This document shows positions 52,533-60,319 of a DNA stretch of 64,000 nucleotides, piece after piece. A program made the translations under genes and the position numbers. Position 1 is the stretch's first letter. Every line of letters starts with the position of its first letter. The notes under the pieces are model-generated. The model did not search any database. It saw nothing but the letters and a program-made list of their open reading frames with translations, and had not been told where the DNA came from. The stretch is from Peptoclostridium sp. (GTDB lineage: Bacteria; Bacillota; Clostridia; Peptostreptococcales; Peptostreptococcaceae): contig NZ_WXFG01000020.1 in the NCBI RefSeq assembly GCF_009881055.1, positions 49,739-113,738 of the forward strand. The letters are read 5' to 3'.

Positions 52533-55500
52533 CTACAGACTTATTCGCATGCAGCGAGGACCTTTTCTCCTTGGCATTACGCTGCACTCTTTAACGGCGT
52601 TTGTGCTAATTGCATTAGAAAGCATTAGCTTTATTCGGTTGAGCTGATTCACCTCACTTGCTCCAGGATCATAATCAACTGCGCATATGTTAAGGGTCGA
52701 ATATCGTTTTTTAAGTTCTTTCATGACACCTTTTCCCACAATATGGTTAGGCAGGCAGCCGAATGGCTGGAGGCACAGTATGTTTTTCACGCCCGACTCG
52801 ACAAACTTCACTATTTCACCTGTAAGCAGCCAGCCTTCACCTGTCTGGTTGCCCAGCGATATAATTCCAGATGCCTTTCTGGCTATGCTGTGTATGTCCA
52901 ATGGCATGTCAAATCTTTTGCTGCCTTTAAGGCATATTCTAATGTGGTCTCTAGCAGCTTCTATAACGCTTATGGCGGCACTTGCCTTGATTCCAGTCAT
53001 TATGTTCCCCGACAGTCTGCGGCTCCTGTAAATGCCATTATACAGACTGTAGAGCACAAAGTCCGTCAGATTCGGGAGAACAGCCTCGGCTCCCTCCTTT
53101 TCCAGCAGCTCCACCAGATTATTGTTTGCCAACGGATGATAATTCACTAGTATCTCGCCTACTACGCCAACACGAGGAATTTTCTTGTCATATATTTCAA
53201 CGGTTTCAAAATCTCGCACCATCGACCTTATGTTGTTTTTAAATTCCTTGAACTTCGACATGGCTCCAGCCTTAGTACATGCACATAGCCATTTTTCATA
53301 TAGTGAATTTGAAGTCCCTGCGATTTTTTCATAGGGCCTTGTTCTGAGAACAAGACTTGAAAGCAAATCGGCATACATTAATCCATATGCAAGCCTCTCT
53401 ACAAGCGACGGAGTTATCTTGAATCCAGACTGTTTTTCCATGCCAATTGCATTCAAGGATATTACCGGCGTATCAGGATAGCCAGCATCTGAGAGGGCTT
53501 TTTTCAAAAGTGCAATATAGTTGGTTGCCCTGCAGCCTCCGCCTGTTTGAGATATAACGACCGCGGTCGTATCAATATCGTATTTCCCCGAATCCAGGGC
53601 ATCAATAAGCTGCCCTATAACTATCAAAGACGGATAACATGCGTCGTTATTGACATACTTTAAGCCCTTCTCAACAATTTTGTATTCCATATTCTTGAGG
53701 ACCTCGAGCCTGTAGCCTTCACTTTTGAATGCGGCCTCTACGAAACTAAAATGCACAGGTGACATTTGAGGGCAAAGTATAGTATGCGACAATTTCATTT
53801 CTTTAGTAAATTCAGGAGTTTTGATAATGCGGGCATCTTCCCCTTTTATGCATCTGGACAGGCCGTCTCGCTCACTCATAGCCGCACTAAGTGACCTGAG
53901 TCTTATCCTGACAGCTCCAGTATTTATAACTTCGTCGATTTTAAGGAGAGTGAATAGCTTCCCCGAACTTTTCAGTATTTGCTCCACCTGGTCGGAGGTT
54001 ATAGCATCAATTCCGCAGCCAAAGGAGTTTAGCTGCACTAGTTCAAGATCATCTCTTGATGCGACATATGATGCAGCCCTGTAGAGTCTTGAGTGATACA
54101 TCCACTGGTCAACTACAGTCAGTTGTATATTGTCATCTGCAAGATGTGCAACCGAGTCCTCAGTAAGCACTGCCATGCCGAGCGACGTTATTATCTTGTC
54201 TATTCCGCGGTTTATTTCAGGATCAATGTGATATGGCCTGCCGGCAAGGACAAGCCCTTTCTTTCCTGTCCTTTCCATATATGCAAGGACCCTTTTGCCC
54301 ATTTCCCTTATGTCGTCTTTCACCAGATTGTCCTCAGCTTCCGCTTTCAATATTGCCCTTTTAACCTCTCGATACTTGATTCCCATATGGCGAAGCTCTT
54401 CGTGCATGACATTTGCCAGCCTTTTCTTATCATCATACGGAACGAAAGGATTCATGAAAACCACTCCTTCGTCCGAGAGTCCGTCTATGTTGATTTTTAC
54501 AAGCTCAGGATAGGACGTCACCATCGGACAGTTGTAAGTGTTTTCAGCAGAGGAGCGTTCTCTCACCTCGTGCATTATACAGGGATAGAAAATGCGCTTC
54601 ACACCGTCATTTAGCAGCTGCTCGATGTGTCCATGAACCAGTTTTGCGGGATAGCATGCCGTTTCTGACGCTATTGTATCCATTCCAAGCTTGTAGGTTT
54701 CCCTTGAAGAGTCCTTCGAAAGCCTGACGCTGAAACCAAGTTCGCTGAAGAATGTGAACCAGAACGGATAATTTTCATACATGTTCAAAACCCGGGGAAT
54801 GCCTATTACACCGTATTTGGCGTCTTCTTCCCGCTTTGGGGCATATGCAAAAATTCGTTCATACTTTGACCTGAACACATTTAGGCATGTTTCCGAATTT
54901 GCTTCTTCGCCCAATCCCTTTTCGCATCTGTTGCCAGATATGTATATCTTGCTATCAGAAAATCTGTTTATCGTCAACATGCAGCTATTTGTGCATCCGC
55001 GACATTTTTTTGCCTTTATGTCTACAGTAAAATCCTGAATTTTTTCAAGCTTTATCATTTTGGATTCCGATTTAGCAAAGCATTTCTCCCTTGCAATCAG
55101 TGCTGCACCGAACGCTCCCATCATTCCTGAAATTGAAGGCCGGATCACTTTTTTCCCTGTCAGTATCTCAAAACACCTTACCACAGCGTCATTGTAGAAT
55201 GTGCCTCCCTGTACCACTACATTTTTGCCCAAACAGTCAGCATCTTTAAGTTTTATAACCTTGTAGAGCGCATTTTTGACGACAGCATAACAAAGCCCCG
55301 CACAAATATCGCCAACGCTTGCGCCTTCCTTTTGTGCCTGTTTCACCCTCGAATTCATGAATACAGTGCACCTTGAACCAAGATCTACCGGAGACTTGGA
55401 CATAAGGGCCGCATTCACAAACTCTTCCATGGTCATATCAAGCGATTTCGCAAATGTCTCCAAGAAAGATCCACAACCTGAGGAACAGGCCTCATTTAGC

Positions 55501-56819
55501 ATTATGCTGTCTACAGCCTTGTTTTTTATTCTAATACATTTCATGTCTTGGCCACCGATGTCTATTATTGTGTCGACATCAGGCTCAAAATGTGATGCAG
55601 CTTTGAAGTGGGCAACAGTTTCAACCTCTCCAATATCCAGTTTGAAGGCGCTTTGTATTAGTTTTTCGCCGTAGCCTGTGACTGCTGAGCCTATTATATT
55701 TATTTCTGTTCCGAAACATTCATATATTCTGGACATCACTTTTTTCACCGTATCCAGAGGCGTTCCCTGATTGTTCCCGTAATATGAATATACAATCCTT
55801 GAATTCCTGTCAATTAGAACTACCTTTGTTGTCGTTGATCCGGAGTCAATTCCCAGATAGCAGTCTCCCCTAATATCCTTGGAAATCGTCTCAGATGCTG
55901 CTTGTGTATAATGTCTGCTTTTGAAATCCCTACGCTCCTTCTCCCCCGCAAAAAGAGCCGGCAAAGACCTAAGTTCTTCAGATTCAAAGCTCCATGCCTT
56001 TTGCAGCGCATGCTTTATTTCTATAAAACTAACTGGTTTTTCATTCTTTGAAAGCAGTGCGGCTCCCATAGCCACAAACAGGTTAGAATTATCAGGTACA
56101 GTAATACTGCTCACACAATCTCCCAGTGTCTTTTCAAAAGCTCTTGAAAGTTCCGGCAGAAAATGAAAAGGCCCCCCTAGGAGGACTATATTGCCTTTTA
56201 TTCGTTTTCCACAAGAAAGACTCGTTATAGTTTGTTCAGCTACAGCATTGAAAACTGATGCCGCTACATCTTCCTTCCTTGCTCCGTCATTCATAAGAGC
56301 CTGTATGTCTGTTTTTGCAAATACGCCGCATCTTGCTGCTATGCTGTATGAATTTGAGCTTCTGGATGATAATTCATTAAGACCAAGCGCGTCTGTTTTC
56401 AGCAGGGCTGCCATCTGATCTATAAACGCTCCTGTTCCTCCTGCGCATACCCCATTCATTCGCTGCTCTACCTGATTTTCAAAATATGTAATCTTCGCAT
56501 CTTCCCCACCAAGCTCTATGGAAACATCTGCATAAGGAATGATAGCCTCAACCGATTTTGTCGAAGCTATCACCTCTTGTACAAATGCGACATTCACGGC
56601 TTGCGCAGCGCGCATCCCTCCCGAGCCTGTCATTGCTATTGTTATTGTTTTATTGCCCAACAATTGATATGCTTCATTTAACATTCCTGTCAACGTATTC
56701 CTTATGTCAGCCAAGTGCCTTTTGTAACTGCTAAAGACAACTGTTCCCATCTGGTCCAGCATAACCATCTTGACTGTTGTTGATCCTATATCTACTCCGA
56801 CATTAAGTATTCTTCTCAT
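52533..56819 (-). CDS. Large fused acyl-CoA dehydratase activase-like protein
   Basis: 1428 aa. Two BadF/HgdC-type ASKHA ATPase domains in tandem: VGVDIGSTTVKMVML (about 7-21) with GGEDAKITYF and CAGGTGAFIDQM, and LGIDSGSTTTKVVLID (about 325-340) with IDIGGQDMKCI and NEACSSGCGSFLE (Cys ligands for the shared 4Fe-4S). Next a DUF2229-type region (about 640-900; CRGCTNSCMLTINRF, GIPRVLNMYENYPFW) and an HgdB-like C-terminal part (PCIMHE, SQTGGGCRATNYIALLKKAL, QPFGCLPNHIVGKG). It should couple ATP hydrolysis to one-electron activation; the substrate enzyme is unknown and no dehydratase pair adjoins. Start ATG 56819 chosen over GTG 56849. Confidence 0.88.
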   Translation of the reverse strand: MRRILNVGVDIGSTTVKMVMLDQMGTVVFSSYKRHLADIRNTLTGMLNEAYQLLGNKTITIAMTGSGGMRAAQAVNVAFVQEVIASTKSVEAIIPYADVSIELGGEDAKITYFENQVEQRMNGVCAGGTGAFIDQMAALLKTDALGLNELSSRSSNSYSIAARCGVFAKTDIQALMNDGARKEDVAASVFNAVAEQTITSLSCGKRIKGNIVLLGGPFHFLPELSRAFEKTLGDCVSSITVPDNSNLFVAMGAALLSKNEKPVSFIEIKHALQKAWSFESEELRSLPALFAGEKERRDFKSRHYTQAASETISKDIRGDCYLGIDSGSTTTKVVLIDRNSRIVYSYYGNNQGTPLDTVKKVMSRIYECFGTEINIIGSAVTGYGEKLIQSAFKLDIGEVETVAHFKAASHFEPDVDTIIDIGGQDMKCIRIKNKAVDSIMLNEACSSGCGSFLETFAKSLDMTMEEFVNAALMSKSPVDLGSRCTVFMNSRVKQAQKEGASVGDICAGLCYAVVKNALYKVIKLKDADCLGKNVVVQGGTFYNDAVVRCFEILTGKKVIRPSISGMMGAFGAALIAREKCFAKSESKMIKLEKIQDFTVDIKAKKCRGCTNSCMLTINRFSDSKIYISGNRCEKGLGEEANSETCLNVFRSKYERIFAYAPKREEDAKYGVIGIPRVLNMYENYPFWFTFFSELGFSVRLSKDSSRETYKLGMDTIASETACYPAKLVHGHIEQLLNDGVKRIFYPCIMHEVRERSSAENTYNCPMVTSYPELVKINIDGLSDEGVVFMNPFVPYDDKKRLANVMHEELRHMGIKYREVKRAILKAEAEDNLVKDDIREMGKRVLAYMERTGKKGLVLAGRPYHIDPEINRGIDKIITSLGMAVLTEDSVAHLADDNIQLTVVDQWMYHSRLYRAASYVASRDDLELVQLNSFGCGIDAITSDQVEQILKSSGKLFTLLKIDEVINTGAVRIRLRSLSAAMSERDGLSRCIKGEDARIIKTPEFTKEMKLSHTILCPQMSPVHFSFVEAAFKSEGYRLEVLKNMEYKIVEKGLKYVNNDACYPSLIVIGQLIDALDSGKYDIDTTAVVISQTGGGCRATNYIALLKKALSDAGYPDTPVISLNAIGMEKQSGFKITPSLVERLAYGLMYADLLSSLVLRTRPYEKIAGTSNSLYEKWLCACTKAGAMSKFKEFKNNIRSMVRDFETVEIYDKKIPRVGVVGEILVNYHPLANNNLVELLEKEGAEAVLPNLTDFVLYSLYNGIYRSRRLSGNIMTGIKASAAISVIEAARDHIRICLKGSKRFDMPLDIHSIARKASGIISLGNQTGEGWLLTGEIVKFVESGVKNILCLQPFGCLPNHIVGKGVMKELKKRYSTLNICAVDYDPGASEVNQLNRIKLMLSNAISTNAVKECSVMPRRKGPRCMRISL

Positions 56820-56903
56820 AGAGACTTCAGCCTTGCGGCTGAATTTCACCTCCAGGCTACGAATAATTTATTTGCATTGTGTATTATTTTTCATATTTTT
56901 CCA

Positions 56904-56931
56904 TTTAAACTGTGTTTAAACTAATGTTTAA
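56904..56931. promoter_or_regulatory. Overlapping palindromic operators between activase and TetR genes
   Basis: TTTAAAC-TGT-GTTTAAA (56904-56920) and TTAAAC-TAAT-GTTTAA (56916-56931) are perfect inverted repeats sharing a half site. Position in the divergent 260-nt region suggests that the TetR protein binds here to control the large activase gene and itself. Confidence 0.65.
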
Positions 56932-57081
56932 TACTATATATGATATGCCCAAACCATTTTTTTGTCAATGTATTCAAGCGTTTTGAATTGTTAATTTTTA
57001 TTGACACGACAAACAGTAATATTTTAAAATTAATTTAGAACAAGATTTTTTGTTTAAAAAAATCCGGGAGTTGTCTAATTT

Positions 57082-57714
57082 ATGAATATAAAATATCCTG
57101 ATATCAAATACCATGATTTTCAGAATCTTGAAACAAAGGAGCGGATACTCAAAGCCACCCTTCATATAATATCCCAATACGGCTATGAAAATGTAACAGT
57201 ACGAAAGGTAGCCCAATATGCCAACGTCAATATAGCTCTTGTAAACTATCATTATGGTTCTAAGGACAATTTGTTGAACGAGGCAATGAAACAGATCACA
57301 CTCAAGCTTGAAACAGCATTCAATCATCTGGAGTGCAAAGACTCAGCTGCCGAAGAAAGACTTAAGAGATTTTTCGATGAATACACTTCGATAATAATAG
57401 AGCACCCTTCCATAATTAAAAATTTCGTATTCCAGACAGTCAAGAAATCATCCATTTTCATACACTATGAAGAATATTTCAAGCATTCAGGCCTTAGGCT
57501 TCTCATGGACTCGCTTTCAGAAATTAATCCATCGATAGACAAACCACGTGCTAAAAAACTTTTATTCCAGGCCATGGCAGCTATTTCTGCTCCGGTTCTG
57601 ATTGCCGGTAAAATGCATTCCATGATAGATGTAGACTACTTCGACCCTTTCCAAAGGGCTGATTATCTAGAACTGCTATTCGATAGTCTTATGGTTTATA
57701 TAAAAGGCGCATAA
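57082..57714 (+). CDS. TetR-family regulator divergent from the activase gene
   Basis: 210 aa. TetR HTH: ERILKATLHIISQYGYENVT, VRKVAQYANVNIALVNYHYG (recognition helix VNYHYGSKDNL). The remainder is helical, matching TetR C-terminal ligand domains. Start ATG follows CCGGGAG. Divergent from the activase gene with palindromic sites between them, so it is probably its repressor; ligand unknown. Confidence 0.9.
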   Translation: MNIKYPDIKYHDFQNLETKERILKATLHIISQYGYENVTVRKVAQYANVNIALVNYHYGSKDNLLNEAMKQITLKLETAFNHLECKDSAAEERLKRFFDEYTSIIIEHPSIIKNFVFQTVKKSSIFIHYEEYFKHSGLRLLMDSLSEINPSIDKPRAKKLLFQAMAAISAPVLIAGKMHSMIDVDYFDPFQRADYLELLFDSLMVYIKGA

Positions 57715-57721
57715 GGAGCAT

Positions 57722-57776
57722 AAATAACAAAAAAGAGTGTATACCATCAAAAGGTGTACACTCTTTTTTGTTATTT
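57722..57776. terminator. Bidirectional terminator between TetR gene and mnmA
   Basis: Arms of 24 bp (57722-57745 and 57752-57775, one G-U/mismatch) around the core GAGTGTATACC/GGTGTACACTC, with A-rich/T-rich outer ends. Overlaps the mnmA stop. Confidence 0.85.
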
Positions 57777-58842
57777 ATCTTATATCATGCTCTATTATGC
57801 CTCCGCCTATTACCTCGTCTTCTTTGTAGAAAACTACTGATTGTCCCGGAGTGACAGCCCTTTCGCTCTTTTCAAATGTTACGCACAGCTTACCGTCATC
57901 TGTTTGGGTCACCTTGGATTCTATAAAATAACCCCATTGGCATATTTTTGCATGTACATCCAGCTCATCGAAGTTCATTTGGCCTGATGTAAGGCTCCAA
58001 TTGCTTGCAATCAAACCCTTTGAGTAAACCTGAGAATCGTCGCCAAGTATTATCTCGTTTTTTTCGGAATCTATAGAAATTACAGTCAAAGGCCTCTCCA
58101 GCTCCACCTCAAGTCCACGCTTTTGGCCTATTGTATATTTGAATATGCCGCTGTGGCTGCCGAGAAGCTTTCCATCTGTGTCTCTTATTGCTCCTCTTTC
58201 AGCCGTCCCTCTAAGGATTTCAGCAATATACCTTTTATGATTTCCATCTGGTATAAAGCATATGCCATTACTGTCTTTTTTCTCAGATATATCAAGATCA
58301 AACATGTTGGCTATACTTCTTATTTCATCCTTGGATTCATATTCTCCAAGAGGAAGAATAATCCTGCTCAGTTGCTCCTGACCCAGTGAGTATAGCACAT
58401 AGGACTGATCCTTCCTATTTGCCTTGCCTCTGAGTATTTTGTATATTGACTTCTCCGAATCATATTTAATCCGAGCATAGTGTCCAGTCGCCAGGTAGTC
58501 CGCACCGAATTCCATCGCCGCTTCCATGAATTTGCCATACTTTATTATCCTGTTGCATGTAACGCACGGATTGGGAGTCCTTCCCCTGAGGTATTCGCTT
58601 ATAAATTCACCTTTTATTTTCTCCTCGAATATATGACTGAAATCCACAACATTATGCGGAATCGAAAGCTTTTCAGCAACACGTCTGGCGTCTTTTATAG
58701 AGCGCTCGGACTCGCTTCCCTTTCCAAGAAGCATTGTCAATCCTATTACATTATATCCCCTGCTTTTGAGTATATAAGCCGCCACAGAGCTGTCAACTCC
58801 GCCACTCATACCCACGGCAACAGTTTTGCCAAAGCCATCCAT
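57775..58842 (-). CDS. mnmA: tRNA-specific 2-thiouridylase
   Basis: 355 aa. Thiolates U34 of Lys/Glu/Gln tRNAs using ATP and a persulfide donor. PP-loop VGMSGGVDSSVAAY, catalytic Cys in PNPCVTCNRIIKYGKF, second Cys in SNGICFIPDGNH. The usual partner iscS/nifS is not adjacent. Start ATG 58842 follows AAGGTGATT. Confidence 0.97.
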   Translation of the reverse strand: MDGFGKTVAVGMSGGVDSSVAAYILKSRGYNVIGLTMLLGKGSESERSIKDARRVAEKLSIPHNVVDFSHIFEEKIKGEFISEYLRGRTPNPCVTCNRIIKYGKFMEAAMEFGADYLATGHYARIKYDSEKSIYKILRGKANRKDQSYVLYSLGQEQLSRIILPLGEYESKDEIRSIANMFDLDISEKKDSNGICFIPDGNHKRYIAEILRGTAERGAIRDTDGKLLGSHSGIFKYTIGQKRGLEVELERPLTVISIDSEKNEIILGDDSQVYSKGLIASNWSLTSGQMNFDELDVHAKICQWGYFIESKVTQTDDGKLCVTFEKSERAVTPGQSVVFYKEDEVIGGGIIEHDIR

Positions 58843-58909
58843 GTCAAATCACCTTCTTTATTAATGTACTGCACATTGATTTTAGCACGAAACAGGCTCC
58901 TTGTGAAAC

Positions 58910-58943
58910 GAAAAAACAGCCTCCCGAAAATCGGGAGACTGCC
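58910..58943 (-). terminator. Intrinsic terminator after the lipoprotein gene
   Basis: CAGTCTCCCGA-ttt-TCGGGAGGCTG stem followed on the minus strand by TTTTTTC. Confidence 0.88.
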
Positions 58944-58944
58944 A

Positions 58945-59445
58945 TTATTTCTGGTTCGGATCTAGTTCTATCGTAAGACCGTCAGCATTTGTGCCTTTCA
59001 TTGATGTTATTGTAAATATAACATTCTCCTTGCGGAAAACGTACTTGGAGTCCTCGTCCTTTGCAAAGCCGTTTGTTTCTAGCGCTTTGTAGGCCGTTTC
59101 AAGGTCTGCACCCGGCTTTATGCCATATATCGAAGTCTCGGGATTCTTGGTCCCCACCCTTCTTACCTGCTTTGTTTCAGCATTGAACCCTATGTTTATG
59201 TCCTTGTCAGCATATTCGTACTCATAGCCGTATACGCACATAGCCCTCTCGCCCTGCGAGCCTACGCTCTCATGGACCTTCTGCTCATCCATATAGATCT
59301 TAACCCCGTATACATCTATCTGGGGATTGACTTCATTTTCTATGAGGGAATCAGATGAGCCTGCACATCCTGCAAAGACTGCTGTAAGCATTAGCACAAG
59401 CGCCGCCAGTAGCGACAGCCTTGACGTCTTATTTTTCAACTTCAT
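58945..59445 (-). CDS. Putative lipoprotein of unknown function
   Basis: 166 aa. Lipoprotein signal with hydrophobic LSLLAALVLMLTAVFAGC; Cys at 26. The mature part has two similar segments (NPQIDVYGVKIYMDEQKVHE and PETSIYGIKPGADLETAYKA), suggesting a small internal duplication of a beta-alpha unit. No known domain recognised. The start overlaps the rhodanese lipoprotein stop by 17 nt, so they act in one operon and probably together at the membrane surface. Confidence 0.75.
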   Translation of the reverse strand: MKLKNKTSRLSLLAALVLMLTAVFAGCAGSSDSLIENEVNPQIDVYGVKIYMDEQKVHESVGSQGERAMCVYGYEYEYADKDINIGFNAETKQVRRVGTKNPETSIYGIKPGADLETAYKALETNGFAKDEDSKYVFRKENVIFTITSMKGTNADGLTIELDPNQK

Positions 59446-59980
59446 ATCCAGCTTCCTGCCATGCTATGAATCCGCCTGGCACTCTGTATACGTCAGTAAA
59501 GCCTTGCTCTTTAGCTATAACCGCACCAACGTCACTTCTTGCACATCCAACGAATCCGCAGTAAACAACTACAGTCTTGCTCTTGTCTTCGCCAAGCAGT
59601 TTTATGAAAGCTGCCTTTTGCTCTTCAGTTGCATCAGCCATTCCTGTCTTTGGAAGCTCTGCATTCAGCGCTCCTGGTATGCGGTTCTTTGAATAGAAAT
59701 CCGCAGGCATTGTGTCTATTATTATCATATCTTTCTTTTCGCCAATCCATTTGTTAAGCTCTTCAGTTGAAACAAGCTTGTAGCCGCCCGCCTGATAGTC
59801 ATTTATGAACTTCATTGTAGCCTTTTCTATAGCCACCTCGCTGCCATCTGGAGCTGTTCCCACCCCTGTTGCTGCTGGTGTTGCCGGAGCTGCTGGAGCC
59901 TCAGTTTTTGGTGCGCAGCCTGCTAGAACAGAAACTGAAAGCGCAAGTACTGCCACTAATGCAATAATTCTTTTTTTCAT
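59429..59980 (-). CDS. Rhodanese-domain lipoprotein
   Basis: 183 aa. Signal and lipobox SVSVLAGC, a proline/alanine-rich linker, then a single rhodanese domain (about 67-180) with the active loop VVVYCGFVGCARSDVGA and DVYRVPGGFIAWQEAGY. The loop has an extra Cys (CGFVGCAR) instead of the common CRSGxR, so sulfurtransferase specificity may be unusual. Surface-exposed sulfur or selenium handling is a guess. Start follows GGGAGGATG. Confidence 0.88.
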   Translation of the reverse strand: MKKRIIALVAVLALSVSVLAGCAPKTEAPAAPATPAATGVGTAPDGSEVAIEKATMKFINDYQAGGYKLVSTEELNKWIGEKKDMIIIDTMPADFYSKNRIPGALNAELPKTGMADATEEQKAAFIKLLGEDKSKTVVVYCGFVGCARSDVGAVIAKEQGFTDVYRVPGGFIAWQEAGYEVEK

Positions 59981-60261
59981 TTTACATCCTCCCTTTAAAT
60001 TATAGTTATCAGGTATTTTCTACCCATTTTAATTAATTCTATGATAGGGAATCGATAAAATCCAATTATTTAATTTAATGCCAAACTATGTATTTATAGA
60101 TAATTTTTATAATGATTCGCATTTGATTGTTCGCCTTTAGGTTTGGCCTTTCATGCCACTTCCAAGCTCACAGGAGCTCCAACCCGTACACGGTATGCCT
60201 ATTCAAAAGTCCCACATTTTTTTTATAATCTCTCTGCACTAAAATCCATGCTATTATCAGC
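59981..60261. other. Intergenic region 5' of rhodanese lipoprotein
   Basis: About 280 nt. Contains the promoter region of the lipoprotein operon. The segment 60120-60215 is GC-richer than its surroundings and, read on minus, gives a short frame with a stop; it may be a relic but I cannot assign it. Confidence 0.3.
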
Positions 60262-60298
60262 ATATGAAAAGCCGTCCTTTTTCAGACGGCTTTTTATA
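60262..60298 (-). terminator. Intrinsic terminator after the P-type ATPase gene
   Basis: AAAAAGCCGTC-tgaaaaa-GGACGGCTTTT hairpin on the minus strand (60265-60296). Confidence 0.85.
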
Positions 60299-60319
60299 TT
60301 TAGGTTATACTCCATTTCT

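Noticed and set aside
60120..60230. GC-richer stretch whose minus-strand translation (TVYGLEL, stop, WHERPNLKANN) hints at a transposase relic or another UGA-containing gene
   Set aside because: No start site, only about 35 codons, no SECIS-like stem clearly placed, and no match I can name; left as unexplained.
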